From contig URKY01000002.1 in the NCBI GenBank assembly GCA_900548465.1, positions 62,001 to 126,000 on the forward strand: a stretch of 64,000 nucleotides of DNA, in the 5' to 3' direction. This DNA is from an uncultured Eubacterium sp. (lineage in GTDB: Bacteria > Bacillota > Clostridia > Lachnospirales > Lachnospiraceae). Below are positions 34,963-44,519 of the stretch, piece by piece (positions within the stretch are counted from its first letter, which is position 1; every line of letters begins with the position of its first letter). Both the position numbers and the translations under genes were made by a program. The notes under the pieces are model-generated. The model ran no database searches and was not told the DNA's origin. It saw only the letters and a list, made by a program, of their open reading frames with translations.

Positions 34963-35017
34963 CTAATGAGATTAAGTAAAATATATTTAAGAACTAAAGT
35001 TCTAAATACCTAATTAA

Positions 35018-36754
35018 TTATTCATCTGTTTTAAGAGCTTCGTAACCTGTCTCTCCGGTTCTGACTCTCATAACATCTTCAACATCTGTAATGAAGATCT
35101 TACCATCTCCAAAATGTTCTGTATTAAGTGCCTTTCTTGCTGCTGCAACTACAAGACCCGGATCTACTGTCGAAACAACAATGTCAACCTGTATCTTTCT
35201 ATATAAATTCATTGTTGTAGCAACACCTCTGTATCTACCTGTCTTTCCTTTTTCAGCACCACATCCCATTACCTGAGATACTGTCATTCCCATAACTCCT
35301 ATTGCATTCATTGTGTCACGGAGTACACCAAAACGTTCTTCCGGACAAATAATAGAAATCTTTGTATACTTGCCTTCTGCTCTTGTTCCCAATGTAAGAG
35401 GTGCCGGTTTAACATCTGTAAGGTCAACTGCACCTTCTTTTTCACCTGCATATGATGGTGCTGCAGGAAGGAAATCTGCATATGCTGATGCAAGACCATG
35501 TTCTGAAATATCCATACCTATTATTTCTTCTTCAGCTGTTACTCTAAGACCAATTGTATGTTTAATCAACTGGAATACTATTACCATCATAATTGCTGCA
35601 TATACATCAATTGCAACTATACCTAAAACCTGAATTCCTAACAACTTAAATCCACCACCATAGAAAAGACCTGCGTATGTTGAACCATCTGCAAATGCAT
35701 TAACTGTATCACCTTTTCCGGTAGCAAATAAACCAACTGCTATAGTTCCCCAAACACCATTTGCCCAATGGACACCTACGGCACCAACCGGATCATCAAT
35801 ATGTAATTTCTTATCAAGTACTTCTACTACTACATCTACTAAAATACCTGCAACTGCTCCTATTACCAATGCTCCAATTGTATCTACTGAAGCACATCCT
35901 GCCGTAATGGCTACCAGACCTGCCAAAGATGCATTTAAACACATGCCTACATCAGGCTTTCCATCTTTAATCCATGTAAATAACATACATACGACTGTTG
36001 CTGTTGCCGGTGCGATTGTAGTGTTCATAAATACTGATGCCAAGCTATCTGTATTTGTCGTAGCAGCACCGTTAAATCCGTACCAGCCAAACCAAAGAAT
36101 GAAACATCCAAGCGCACCAAGTGTTATTGAATGACCTGCAATGGCGTTTGATCTTATTTTGCCATTTGATCTCTTAGTATATTTTCCAATACGTGGACCA
36201 ACTATAATTGCTCCAACTAATGCGGCTACACCACCAACTGAATGAATTACTGCTGAACCTGCGAAATCAACAAAGTGTAACTGCTGTAACCAGCCATGTC
36301 CTCCATAGTTCCAAACCCAACCTGCTTCAATAGGATATACAATTAAACTAATTGCCGCTGAGTAAATACAATAAGCACTAAACTTTGTTCTCTCAGCCAT
36401 GGCTCCTGAAACTATTGTTGCTGCTGTTGCACAGAACACTAACTGAAATACGAACTGTGACCAGTTAAAGTTTGCATAATTTGTAAAAATGTCTAAATTT
36501 GGAATACCTATGATTCCCATTACATAATCCTCTGACATCATTAAGCCAAAACCTAAAATTATGTACATTATTGTTCCTATACAAAAATCCATTAAGTTTT
36601 TCATAATAATGTTACCTGCATTCTTTGCTCTGGTAAATCCTGTCTCAACCATAGCAAATCCTGCCTGCATAAAGAATACCAGTCCGGCTCCAATCAGGAA
36701 CCAAATATCGAAACTGCTCTTTGTGGCCATTTCTAAAATTTCTTTTGCATCCAT
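35018..36754 (-). CDS. Ammonium transporter fused to a C-terminal PII signalling domain
   Basis: 578 residues. Residues ~1-430 form an eleven-helix Amt channel: 'WFLIGAGLVFFMQAGFAMVETG', 'FDFAGSAVIH-SVGG'-type segment (here 'VDFAGSAVIHSVGGVAAL', with the pore His) and 'GVHWANGVWGTIAVGLF' (second pore His). Residues ~462-578 are a whole PII/GlnK module: 'KYTKISIICPEERFGVLRDTM', T-loop 'GCGAEKGKTGRYRGVA', B-loop 'HFGDGKIFITDV' and 'RVRTGETGYEAL'. Normally GlnK is separate and plugs Amt reversibly. The classical uridylylation Tyr is not obvious in the T-loop. The ATG at 36754 follows GGAGG. Monocistronic. Confidence 0.94.
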   Translation of the reverse strand: MDAKEILEMATKSSFDIWFLIGAGLVFFMQAGFAMVETGFTRAKNAGNIIMKNLMDFCIGTIMYIILGFGLMMSEDYVMGIIGIPNLDIFTNYANFNWSQFVFQLVFCATAATIVSGAMAERTKFSAYCIYSAAISLIVYPIEAGWVWNYGGHGWLQQLHFVDFAGSAVIHSVGGVAALVGAIIVGPRIGKYTKRSNGKIRSNAIAGHSITLGALGCFILWFGWYGFNGAATTNTDSLASVFMNTTIAPATATVVCMLFTWIKDGKPDVGMCLNASLAGLVAITAGCASVDTIGALVIGAVAGILVDVVVEVLDKKLHIDDPVGAVGVHWANGVWGTIAVGLFATGKGDTVNAFADGSTYAGLFYGGGFKLLGIQVLGIVAIDVYAAIMMVIVFQLIKHTIGLRVTAEEEIIGMDISEHGLASAYADFLPAAPSYAGEKEGAVDLTDVKPAPLTLGTRAEGKYTKISIICPEERFGVLRDTMNAIGVMGMTVSQVMGCGAEKGKTGRYRGVATTMNLYRKIQVDIVVSTVDPGLVVAAARKALNTEHFGDGKIFITDVEDVMRVRTGETGYEALKTDE

Positions 36755-36778
36755 AATTACTTCCTCCATTTCAATCAT

Positions 36779-37104
36779 TCTTTTTTATTATCGTAACAAA
36801 CAGTAATTAAACCTGCCGTTACTACTGACAACGAAATGATTTTGTACTTTGAAACAACAGCCAAACTATATATTGATTATTATTTCAAAATATAGAAAAA
36901 AGGAGCAAGACTATTACGTCTGCTCCCTTGCATTTCGTTTAACAGTTGCTAGTATATCATCATTTTTTCTGATTGCAATCTTTTAAACTACTAATTTTAT
37001 TTTTTTAAGTCCAAATTTATTTTTGTAAATTGTTTGTTTAATTTTTTTATCTTACTGCTTTATAATGTAAAGTGTAGAAACGTTTTTTGCTTTACATTAT
37101 ATTC
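36779..37104. other. Intergenic region between transketolase and amt genes, with terminator
   Basis: No gene is seen. On the minus strand GGAGCAGAC/GTCTTGCTCC followed by TTTTTT (36896-36927) is a good terminator for the transketolase operon. A second inverted repeat ATAATGTAAAG/CTTTACATTAT (about 37061-37100) closes the operon end without a T-run. The remainder is AT-rich upstream DNA of the Amt-PII gene. Confidence 0.7.
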
Positions 37105-38043
37105 CTACTGCGTAATTTTTTTAATTGAATTGTAGATTCCTTCACCATCTAAACCAAATTCTTTTAACAACTCTACTGCAGGACCTGAATGTCCGTAAAT
37201 GTCATTCACGCCAAGTTTTGTAACAGGTGTTGGTAATTTTGCACTTAATGCATCGCAAACTGCACTTCCTAAACCACCAATTACTGAATGTTCCTCAACA
37301 GTAACAACCTTTCCTGTTTTCTTTGCAGATTCTACTATAATCTCTTCATCTAAAGGTTTTATGGTATGAATGTTAATAACCTCAGCGTCAACTCCATCTG
37401 CTGACAATTTTTCTGCTGCTTCAAGAGCTGCACTAACCATTAATCCTGTAGCTACAATTGTAAGATCCTTACCTTCCCTTAAAAGTACACCTTTTCCAAG
37501 TTCAAACTTGTAATTCTCTTTGTTAATTACAGGTGCTGCAAGTCTTCCAAATCTTAAATATACCGGGCCTTCCATTTCGTACGCTACCTTAACTGCTGCT
37601 TTTGCTTCTATATCATCACACGGATTAATTATTGTCATTCCCGGAATTGTTCTCATAAGAGCAATATCTTCATTACACTGATGAGTTGCGCCGTCTTCTC
37701 CTACAGAAATACCAGCATGAGTTGCACCGATTTTGACATTAAGATGTGGATAACCGATTGTATTTCTAATCTGCTCATAAGCACGCCCTGCTGCAAACAT
37801 TGCAAAAGTACTTGCAAATGGTACTTTACCACATGTTGAAAGCCCTGCTGCTATTCCCATCATATTAGCTTCTGCAATACCACAGTCGATATGTCTGTCA
37901 GGAAATTCCTTCTTAAATATACCTGTTTTTGTAGCTGCCGCAAGGTCAGCATCAAGGACTACCAAATCATCATGCTCTTTAGCTAATTCTACAAGAGCAT
38001 TTCCGTAACTTTCTCTGGTTGCAATTTTCTTTACTTCTGACAT
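37105..38043 (-). CDS. Transketolase, C-terminal (pyrimidine-binding) subunit
   Basis: 312 residues, equivalent to the second half of a classical transketolase: pyrimidine-binding domain ('DADLAAATKTGIFKKEFPDR', 'CGIAEANMMGIAAGLS' with the cofactor-activating Glu, 'THAGISVGEDGATHQC') and C-terminal transketolase domain ('VVTVEEHSVIGGLGSAV', 'YGHSGPAVELLKEFGLD'). Together with the upstream N-terminal subunit it makes the thiamine-diphosphate enzyme of the pentose phosphate pathway. The start overlaps the upstream gene by 13 bases with AGGTGAAG as ribosome site. Split transketolases are common in Clostridia. Confidence 0.94.
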   Translation of the reverse strand: MSEVKKIATRESYGNALVELAKEHDDLVVLDADLAAATKTGIFKKEFPDRHIDCGIAEANMMGIAAGLSTCGKVPFASTFAMFAAGRAYEQIRNTIGYPHLNVKIGATHAGISVGEDGATHQCNEDIALMRTIPGMTIINPCDDIEAKAAVKVAYEMEGPVYLRFGRLAAPVINKENYKFELGKGVLLREGKDLTIVATGLMVSAALEAAEKLSADGVDAEVINIHTIKPLDEEIIVESAKKTGKVVTVEEHSVIGGLGSAVCDALSAKLPTPVTKLGVNDIYGHSGPAVELLKEFGLDGEGIYNSIKKITQ

Positions 38044-38867
38044 AATGCTTCACCTACTTTCTCTAAGTCTTCCATTGCCTGTTTGTACTGCTCATCATTT
38101 GGGGCTGCTCCATGCCAGTTAACGGCATTCTCCATAAATGATACACCTTTTCCCTTTACAGTATTCATAATAATTGCCGTTGGCATTCCCTTTGTAGTTT
38201 TTGCATTGTCTAGTGCTTTTCTTATTTCATCAAAGTCATGGCCGTTAATAACCTGTACATTAAAATTAAATGCCTCGAATTTTTTATCTATAGGATATGG
38301 TGAACATACTTCTTCCACTGTTCCATCAATCTGTAAGTTGTTGTTGTCAACAATTACAACAAGGTTGTCTAATTTTCTATGTCCGGCAAACATTGCAGCT
38401 TCCCAAACCTGACCTTCTTCTATTTCACCATCACCAAGCATAGTGTAAACTCTGTAATCACTGTTATCCATTTTCCCTGCCAAAGCCATACCTACTGCAG
38501 TAGATACTCCCTGACCTAAAGATCCGGCTGACATATCCACTCCCGGAGTATGTTTCATGTCAGGATGTCCCTGAAGATATGAATTTGTCTTTCTCAGTGT
38601 AACTAAATCTTTTTTAGGTAAGTATCCTTTTTCTGCCAGCACACCATATAAAACCGGTGCTGCATGACCCTTTGACAAAACGAACCTGTCTCTATTTGGA
38701 TCTTTAGGATTCTTTGGATCCACATTCATTTCCTCATAATACAGATAAGTAACCATATCTGCCGCTGATAAAGATCCACCCGGATGTCCTGATTTTGCAC
38801 TGTGTAGTGCTGTTACAATGTTTTTCCTAACCTCATTTGCTTTTAATGCAAGTTGTAAATTATCCAT
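38031..38867 (-). CDS. Transketolase, N-terminal (pyrophosphate-binding) subunit
   Basis: 278 residues. The thiamine diphosphate/Mg motif is seen as 'TMLGDGEIEEGQVWEAAMFAGH', ending 'VDNNNLQ' (GDG...N pattern). 'SAKSGHPGGSLSAADMVTYLY' and 'LSKGHAAPVLYGVLAEKGYL' are transketolase hallmarks. The ATG follows AAAGGAAA. It is 17 bases downstream of the large TPR/ATPase gene and overlaps the C-terminal subunit gene, so the two subunits are co-translated. Confidence 0.94.
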   Translation of the reverse strand: MDNLQLALKANEVRKNIVTALHSAKSGHPGGSLSAADMVTYLYYEEMNVDPKNPKDPNRDRFVLSKGHAAPVLYGVLAEKGYLPKKDLVTLRKTNSYLQGHPDMKHTPGVDMSAGSLGQGVSTAVGMALAGKMDNSDYRVYTMLGDGEIEEGQVWEAAMFAGHRKLDNLVVIVDNNNLQIDGTVEEVCSPYPIDKKFEAFNFNVQVINGHDFDEIRKALDNAKTTKGMPTAIIMNTVKGKGVSFMENAVNWHGAAPNDEQYKQAMEDLEKVGEALCQK

Positions 38868-38884
38868 TACTTTTTCCTTTCTTT

Positions 38885-41824
38885 TTAAATATTAAAGTCT
38901 GATTCTTGCAATATTTTTAATCCATCACCGTCGGTTTTTGATTCAAAGATGCCTTTTACCTTTCTTCCCAGTCTGCCTGATTTACTGATTGCATTATCTA
39001 TTATGTTTTCAACATCTTTCTGTCCAATTCCCTTATTGGCACCAAAGAAGTCGTCAATAGCTTTATAGAAAGCAAGATTTGCTAACTCATCAATGCCATA
39101 GCCCTTGTCCATGGCATATTTTTTTCCATATTCTACCCATTCTTTAATATCATATTCTTTGATTCTTACAACCCTGTTGAAAACCTGTTGTACTCTAGAC
39201 GATGAAGCAATAAGTTCTTCCATTCCCTCTGTTTCGCCTTCCAGAACAATAAGCATGTCATCTGTAAACATTCCTGAAACATCTATAATTTCACTTAATG
39301 TCATCTTTCCAAGTGTATGGGCATTTTCAATAATCAAATCGCTTCCAATAAGTTTATTTAATGCATATCTGAAACCTTTTCTGTTTAAAGCTGCTGCATC
39401 TACCTTGGCAAGTCTTCGGTTTCGGCGACCACGCTTTTTGTTAACCAGTTTAATCAATTCAATTGCCAATGTTGTTTTTCCGGTTTTTTCATTTCCCATT
39501 ATAATAACATTGTCTTTGTCTGACTTTCCGTTCGGTACATAATTTGTAATCAAACCTTCAATAACTTCCCTTATACTTGTTTCAAAACCTTCAACATTAA
39601 GGTAATTCTTAAATTCTGTTAATTCATCCTCTGAAAGAATATCTTCCCCGGAATTATCATTTCCCGTTGCTTCAGTAGCAGTTTTTTCAGCCGGTTCTTC
39701 CTTCTTTGGCTGTGCCTCCACTACCGTAACTTTTTCTTCTTTTTCAGGTGCGTTTTCTTCAACGGTTGTTTCAGGTGCGTTTACTTCCTCTTTTCCCACC
39801 CTTTCTTCCGGATTATTCTCAGTTTTTTCAGCACTGTCTTCCTGCTGATTCTTTTCCCTTAATTCTTCTGTATTAATTGTCCCCTCTTCGACAACTCCTG
39901 CTCCTGCAAGAATCTCAACCTTAGAAGACGGTTTAACCTTTACTTTCAAATCAAGAACTTCTTCCACTTCTTTATCTTTGTCAGTGTCACTGTTATTTAC
40001 AACCTGTTCAGCTTTTTTGATTGCTTCCTGAAGTTCTTCTCTTGTAGGTAACTTATCTGTTTTATATCCAAGGTCAGAATTTGCAGCAATATTCTCATAT
40101 ATATTTTTCTGACCCATATCATTGCTTTCATCTCTCTGTGGAGTTTCAAAAGACAAGTCAAATACCGGCACGTTCTTATTATCTTTTTCAACAACACCTT
40201 CAGGTATTGCCCGGGTCTCTTTCATCTTATCTAATTCTTCTTTAATTTGAGCCTTGTCAAATATCTGTGTGCTGCCTGCTTCAGGATTCTGAACATTATT
40301 CTCAACCTTTGTCTCCGGTTCAGTTTCTTCCTGCATCGGTTCTTTATTAACAGGTCTTACAATTTCCACAGCATCTTCGTCTATTATTTCTACCTCTTCC
40401 GGAGTTTCATCTAAGATGTCTGCTTCTTCAACTATGTCATCTCCTATTGATATTTCTTCATTAGCAACAGGTTCTTCCACAATTTCTTCAACCTTTTCTT
40501 CTTCACCCTCTGCAGCGTCCTCAACGATTTCATCTGTAATATCTTCAACCTTTGTCTTAGAAGGAGTTTCCGCAGGTTTGCTTTCCATCTCAATCTGTTT
40601 TTCCAAAGTCTTTTCATCAACAGATTCTTCGTCCTTAACTTCGCTTGCCTCATCAATAATATTTACAGCCTGCTGCACTGTTTCTGCCTTAAGGATACCT
40701 CTTGCCTGCAACTGTTTCAGAATATCACTTACATCATTGATATCGTACAGTTTTTCAGGTTTTGATTCTTCCTGTTTCTCTGTATCTTCTACATCAGCGC
40801 TGTCATTGTTTTCATTGGTTTCTGTTTCTTCCGTTGTTTCCTCCTGCAATGATTTCTCTTCATCTGAAACCTCATCATCTGAAATTTCATCTGTGAGAAG
40901 TTCCTCTATTGTTTCTTCCTTCTTCGGTTCCTCTTCAGGTTCAGGCAATACAATTTCTTCTATTTCTCCGGTAACTCTTGAAACCGGTTTTTCTTCTTTT
41001 CTGCGTGCTTCTTCTGTTTCTTTTTCAATTTCCGTTTTTGCAATCATATCCGGATTAATCTGAAATGGCATAAGTTTCTTTTTCTTTTCAGGAACTGCCT
41101 CCTTAGACTGTATTTCAATTGGTTCCTTTTCTTCCACTTCTGCCTTAATATCTTCTGTCTCTTCTTCTTTTTTTGCAAAACTTGACTTTATCTCTTCTAT
41201 ACCAGGATTAATTCTGTGTGTTTCATCATATTTTTCCTGCTGTGCCGGAGTTAGCAATGCATATTTTTCCTTTAGTTCCATTGCTTTATTTACATATTTC
41301 CCTTCTGAGAACCAAATGCTTATTTCATCACACATATCTACACATTTATCTATCTCTCCTGCCTTGCTGTATAATCTTGCAAGTTCATATGCCCACTTTT
41401 CTTCCATATCCAAATGAACATATTCTTCAAGAATTGATATTAATTCTTCAATCGGCTCACCCTTTGCTTTCGCCATTCTATATTTTAAAATGTATCTTGC
41501 ATTATCACGAGGTGCCATCTCAACAAAATCCTCGTAATATTTTCTTGCTTCATCAAATTCTTTAGTCTTAGTTGAAATCACACAAAGCTTATATGCTATC
41601 TGTCTGCCTGCCATTGTATTGTCATACGCCGTAAGCAATACACGTTTCGCTTCTATGTAATTTTTGTTAGCTTCATAAGCCTCTGCAATCAGACATAAAC
41701 TTCCGTTATCTTTGATTTTCTTTATATCAAAGGTTCTTGCTATTTCAAGGGCGTGTGGGTAATTTTTTCCCCTCATTGCCCCTTTTAATTCTTCAATTCT
41801 AAGACTCTGTTCCTTTCTATCCAT
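38885..41824 (-). CDS. TPR protein with long acidic linker and C-terminal AAA-type ATPase domain
   Basis: 979 residues in three parts. Residues ~1-200 are helical TPR-like repeats ('GSLCLIAEAYEANKNYIEAKRVL', 'AYELARLYSKAGEIDKCVDM'). Residues ~215-735 are low-complexity, Glu/Val/Thr-rich and presumably disordered. Residues ~745-960 form an AAA-like P-loop domain resembling CbbX/SpoVK: Walker A GNEKTGKTT (777-785), a Walker B position reading DLIIENAH (829-836) instead of a normal DE pair, and 'SRVQQVFNRVVRIKEYDIKEW'. ATP may bind but hydrolysis is doubtful. No signal peptide. It sits between recR and the transketolase genes. Function unknown. Confidence 0.85.
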   Translation of the reverse strand: MDRKEQSLRIEELKGAMRGKNYPHALEIARTFDIKKIKDNGSLCLIAEAYEANKNYIEAKRVLLTAYDNTMAGRQIAYKLCVISTKTKEFDEARKYYEDFVEMAPRDNARYILKYRMAKAKGEPIEELISILEEYVHLDMEEKWAYELARLYSKAGEIDKCVDMCDEISIWFSEGKYVNKAMELKEKYALLTPAQQEKYDETHRINPGIEEIKSSFAKKEEETEDIKAEVEEKEPIEIQSKEAVPEKKKKLMPFQINPDMIAKTEIEKETEEARRKEEKPVSRVTGEIEEIVLPEPEEEPKKEETIEELLTDEISDDEVSDEEKSLQEETTEETETNENNDSADVEDTEKQEESKPEKLYDINDVSDILKQLQARGILKAETVQQAVNIIDEASEVKDEESVDEKTLEKQIEMESKPAETPSKTKVEDITDEIVEDAAEGEEEKVEEIVEEPVANEEISIGDDIVEEADILDETPEEVEIIDEDAVEIVRPVNKEPMQEETEPETKVENNVQNPEAGSTQIFDKAQIKEELDKMKETRAIPEGVVEKDNKNVPVFDLSFETPQRDESNDMGQKNIYENIAANSDLGYKTDKLPTREELQEAIKKAEQVVNNSDTDKDKEVEEVLDLKVKVKPSSKVEILAGAGVVEEGTINTEELREKNQQEDSAEKTENNPEERVGKEEVNAPETTVEENAPEKEEKVTVVEAQPKKEEPAEKTATEATGNDNSGEDILSEDELTEFKNYLNVEGFETSIREVIEGLITNYVPNGKSDKDNVIIMGNEKTGKTTLAIELIKLVNKKRGRRNRRLAKVDAAALNRKGFRYALNKLIGSDLIIENAHTLGKMTLSEIIDVSGMFTDDMLIVLEGETEGMEELIASSSRVQQVFNRVVRIKEYDIKEWVEYGKKYAMDKGYGIDELANLAFYKAIDDFFGANKGIGQKDVENIIDNAISKSGRLGRKVKGIFESKTDGDGLKILQESDFNI

Positions 41825-41853
41825 TTGAATACCTCTTTAGCTTATTATTTTTG

Positions 41854-42450
41854 TTATACAGTCACTCTTCCCTGCAGGGCTCTAAGCAAAGTTACATTAT
41901 CTATGCATTCTAAATCTCCACCTACCGGAACTCCACTTGCAATTCTTGTGACTTTTATGCCCAAAGGTTTTACGACCTTGCTAATGTACATAGCCGTAGC
42001 CTCTCCTTCAACGCTGGAGTTCGTTGCAATTATTACTTCGTCAATGTCATCCTTTAATCGTTGAAACAGTTCTTTAAGTCTGATATCATTCTGGCCAATT
42101 CCTGCCATGGGATTAATGGCACCATGCAAAACATGATAAACACCATTGTATTCTCCCACTTTTTCATATGCCATCATATCCTTGGTAGACTCAACAACCA
42201 TAATTGTCTTATGGTCTCTGGTCTTACTGCTACATATCGGACATACGTCCTGATCTGTCAGTGTGCAGCAAACCTTGCAGTATTTCACATTATTTTTTGC
42301 ATTTATCATGGAATTTGCCAGGTCTTCTACCTGTTCCTTTGGCATATTTAAAATGTGAAACGCCAGCCTTCCTGCTGTTTTTGAGCCTACTCCCGGCAGT
42401 GATGCCAATTCTTCAACCAGCTTCGTAATATATCCACTGTAATAATCCAA
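41854..42450 (-). CDS. recR: Recombination mediator RecR
   Basis: 198 residues: HhH ('LASLPGVGSKTAGRLAFHIL'), a zinc finger of four cysteines ('CKVCCTLTDQDVCPIC') and a Toprim domain ('IMVVESTKDMMAYEKVGEYNGVYHVLHG') with the C-terminal Walker-B-like tail. It loads RecA with RecFO in gap repair. The start is TTG at 42450, seven bases after GAGAGG. It lies in the conserved dnaX-ybaB-recR order. Confidence 0.95.
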   Translation of the reverse strand: MDYYSGYITKLVEELASLPGVGSKTAGRLAFHILNMPKEQVEDLANSMINAKNNVKYCKVCCTLTDQDVCPICSSKTRDHKTIMVVESTKDMMAYEKVGEYNGVYHVLHGAINPMAGIGQNDIRLKELFQRLKDDIDEVIIATNSSVEGEATAMYISKVVKPLGIKVTRIASGVPVGGDLECIDNVTLLRALQGRVTV

Positions 42451-42468
42451 TGTTTAACCTCTCTTTAT

Positions 42469-42810
42469 TTAGAAAAGTCCGCCAAGCCCACCTGTAATGC
42501 TGGACATTTTCTGAGTAGACATTTCTTCTATTTTTCTGATTGCCTCATTTGTGGCAGCCATTATTAAGTCCTCAAGCATCTCAACATCATCAGGATCCAC
42601 TGCATCAGGATCCAATTTTACTTTTGTAATTTCCTTAGTTCCTGAGATAGTTACTTCTACAGCTCCACCACCTGCTGTTGCTGTGTATTCTGCAGCCTCT
42701 AATTCTGCCTGAGCCTCTTCCATTTGCTTCTGCATTTTCTGAGCCTGCTTCATTATATTATTCATGTTTCCTGCCGGCATTCCTCCCGGAAATCCACCTC
42801 TTCTTGCCAT
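42469..42810 (-). CDS. ybaB: YbaB/EbfC-family nucleoid-associated protein
   Basis: 113-114 residues, a small DNA-binding dimer that coats the nucleoid. After a Gly/Met-rich N-terminus (RRGGFPGGMPAGNM) comes the family helix 'IMKQAQKMQKQMEEAQAELEA' and the beta-region 'TATAGGGAVEVTISGTKEITKVKLDPDAV', with a Gly/Leu-rich end. I chose the ATG at 42810, nine bases after GAGGAGG, one base after the dnaX stop. An upstream in-frame ATG lies inside dnaX with no site. The dnaX-ybaB-recR block is conserved across bacteria. Confidence 0.94.
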   Translation of the reverse strand: MARRGGFPGGMPAGNMNNIMKQAQKMQKQMEEAQAELEAAEYTATAGGGAVEVTISGTKEITKVKLDPDAVDPDDVEMLEDLIMAATNEAIRKIEEMSTQKMSSITGGLGGLF

Positions 42811-42811
42811 A

Positions 42812-44374
42812 TTATATATCCTCCTCATCAATCTGCATATTTATTTTTTTTACAACCTCCTGAAAATAGTCGCCAAAATTCTGATTATTTTCAAGCATTG
42901 TCATTTCTACTTTTACCCGTTTTTGTATTTCATCACTGATAAGTCCCGTAAGCATCTCAATAACCTCAGGTTTGTTGCAGCCTTCATAGCCAATTGAGCC
43001 CGTATTAAATACTATAAGCAAAGTGTCTGCTCCCTTAACACTAAAACGTGCATCCTGCAGATATATCTTATAAGGGTTTGAAATATGTCTCTGAATTTTT
43101 CCCCAGTTATTTACTACTTCCTGTATATCCTCAGGTATAGGCTTATCATATACCTTTTTAGGCTTTTTCTCCGCCTGTTGCTGCACTGGTGTTGTCGAAA
43201 CATTTTGAACCGTAAAGTTGCCCTTTTCTAATTTATTTTCAACTACTGCTATTCTGTTGTTTAATGCACTTATGTCATTTTCCATAGCCGGCCTGTTTAG
43301 CTTAATAAGGGCAATTTCTATAAGAACCCTTTTCTGTGATGAATATTTCATCTGACTTTCAAGTTCTGAAAAAACTTTGATGTATCTCATTATCACATCA
43401 ATGTCTATCATCTCCGCCTCTTCCTTCAAAGCCTCAAGGCTTTCCGTGGAGGCATCAATGGCATCCATTGCACCGTCAGATGTTTTAATAAGCATAAGAT
43501 TTCTCAGATACCATATAAAATCATTAACAAACTGTCCCAATTCTCTTCCCTGCATTACCATTTCATCCAAAATATCAATACAGGCCACAATGTTATTATC
43601 TATAATGTTTCGAACAAGTCTGCTGAATATTTCGTTATCAACTGCTCCAAGTACATCAAGTACATTGTCGTATGTTAATTTCTTTCCAAGGTAGAATGCT
43701 ATACACTGATCCAAAAGACTTAAAGCATCACGCATGGAGCCATCCGCAGCTTTTGCCACATATCTTATAGCCTTTTCCTCTACCTCAACCCCTTCTTTTT
43801 CCATTAACTCAGTAAGTCTTGCCGCAATTGTATCAATGGATATTCTTTTAAAATCATATCTTTGACATCTTGACAATATAGTTATTGGAATCTTATGGGG
43901 TTCTGTTGTTGCCAGAATAAAAATAACATATGAAGGTGGCTCCTCTAATGTTTTAAGAAGTGCGTTAAAAGCACCAATAGAGAGCATATGAACTTCGTCA
44001 ATTATATATACGGTATACTTTCCACTTGAGGGTGCATACTGTATTTCTTCTCTGATTTGTCTTATGTTATCTACACCATTATTAGAAGCAGCATCGATTT
44101 CAATTACATTCATCGAATTACCCATATTGACAGCCTTACATGTATCACATTCGTTACATGGGCTTCCATCTACCGGATGTTCACAGTTTACCGCCTTGGC
44201 AAATATCTTTGCTACAGTTGTCTTACCGGTACCTCTTGTACCGCAAAAAAGATATGCATGTCCTATTCTGTTTGCATTTATCTGATTTTTTAATGTCTGT
44301 ACTATATGGTCCTGACCTTTTACCTGGTCAAATTCCGAAGGTCTGAACTTTCTGTATAATGCTGTATAAGACAT
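42812..44374 (-). CDS. dnaX: DNA polymerase III subunits gamma/tau
   Basis: The clamp-loader ATPase. 520 residues from the ATG five bases after AAGGAG: 'LYRKFRPSEFDQVKGQDHIVQTL', Walker A 'GTRGTGKTT', the zinc module with four Cys ('CEHPVDGSPCNECDTC'), Walker B/DExH 'YIIDEVHMLS', 'LATTEPHKIP' and sensor region 'LSRCQRYDF'. Domain III and a short tau-type C-terminal part follow. The longer upstream extension has no ribosome site. No obvious slippery heptamer was identified, so I cannot say whether two products are made. Confidence 0.95.
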   Translation of the reverse strand: MSYTALYRKFRPSEFDQVKGQDHIVQTLKNQINANRIGHAYLFCGTRGTGKTTVAKIFAKAVNCEHPVDGSPCNECDTCKAVNMGNSMNVIEIDAASNNGVDNIRQIREEIQYAPSSGKYTVYIIDEVHMLSIGAFNALLKTLEEPPSYVIFILATTEPHKIPITILSRCQRYDFKRISIDTIAARLTELMEKEGVEVEEKAIRYVAKAADGSMRDALSLLDQCIAFYLGKKLTYDNVLDVLGAVDNEIFSRLVRNIIDNNIVACIDILDEMVMQGRELGQFVNDFIWYLRNLMLIKTSDGAMDAIDASTESLEALKEEAEMIDIDVIMRYIKVFSELESQMKYSSQKRVLIEIALIKLNRPAMENDISALNNRIAVVENKLEKGNFTVQNVSTTPVQQQAEKKPKKVYDKPIPEDIQEVVNNWGKIQRHISNPYKIYLQDARFSVKGADTLLIVFNTGSIGYEGCNKPEVIEMLTGLISDEIQKRVKVEMTMLENNQNFGDYFQEVVKKINMQIDEEDI

Positions 44375-44464
44375 GACCGCTCCTTTCAATGATGTAAGGT
44401 ATAATTGTTTTATGCCTGTTTGGGCACAATTCACCCATTTACACCTTTGGAAACATTATAAACC

Positions 44465-44500
44465 AAAAAAGTTTTCCATACAAGATGTAGGAAAACTTTT
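44465..44500 (-). terminator. Terminator following the decayed macAB-type operon
   Basis: AAAAGTTTTCC pairs with GGAAAACTTTT, with a TTTTTT run on the minus strand. It lies 20 bases beyond the remnant permease stop codon. Confidence 0.8.
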
Positions 44501-44519
44501 CTAGTGTTTTTATTTGAAT

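Noticed and set aside
34791..35017. Fold-back element like elements 1-3 between the sigma-like gene and Amt-PII gene
   Set aside because: This convergent gap has only a short terminator hairpin; its ends are not inverted copies.
40416..41063. Long Ser-rich open frame on the plus strand
   Set aside because: It is the antisense of the Glu-rich linker of the TPR/AAA gene; GAA/GAG codons read as TTC/CTC and TCT in reverse.
42812..44374. dnaX programmed frameshift producing separate gamma and tau
   Set aside because: No convincing A-rich slippery heptamer with a following hairpin was found by eye.
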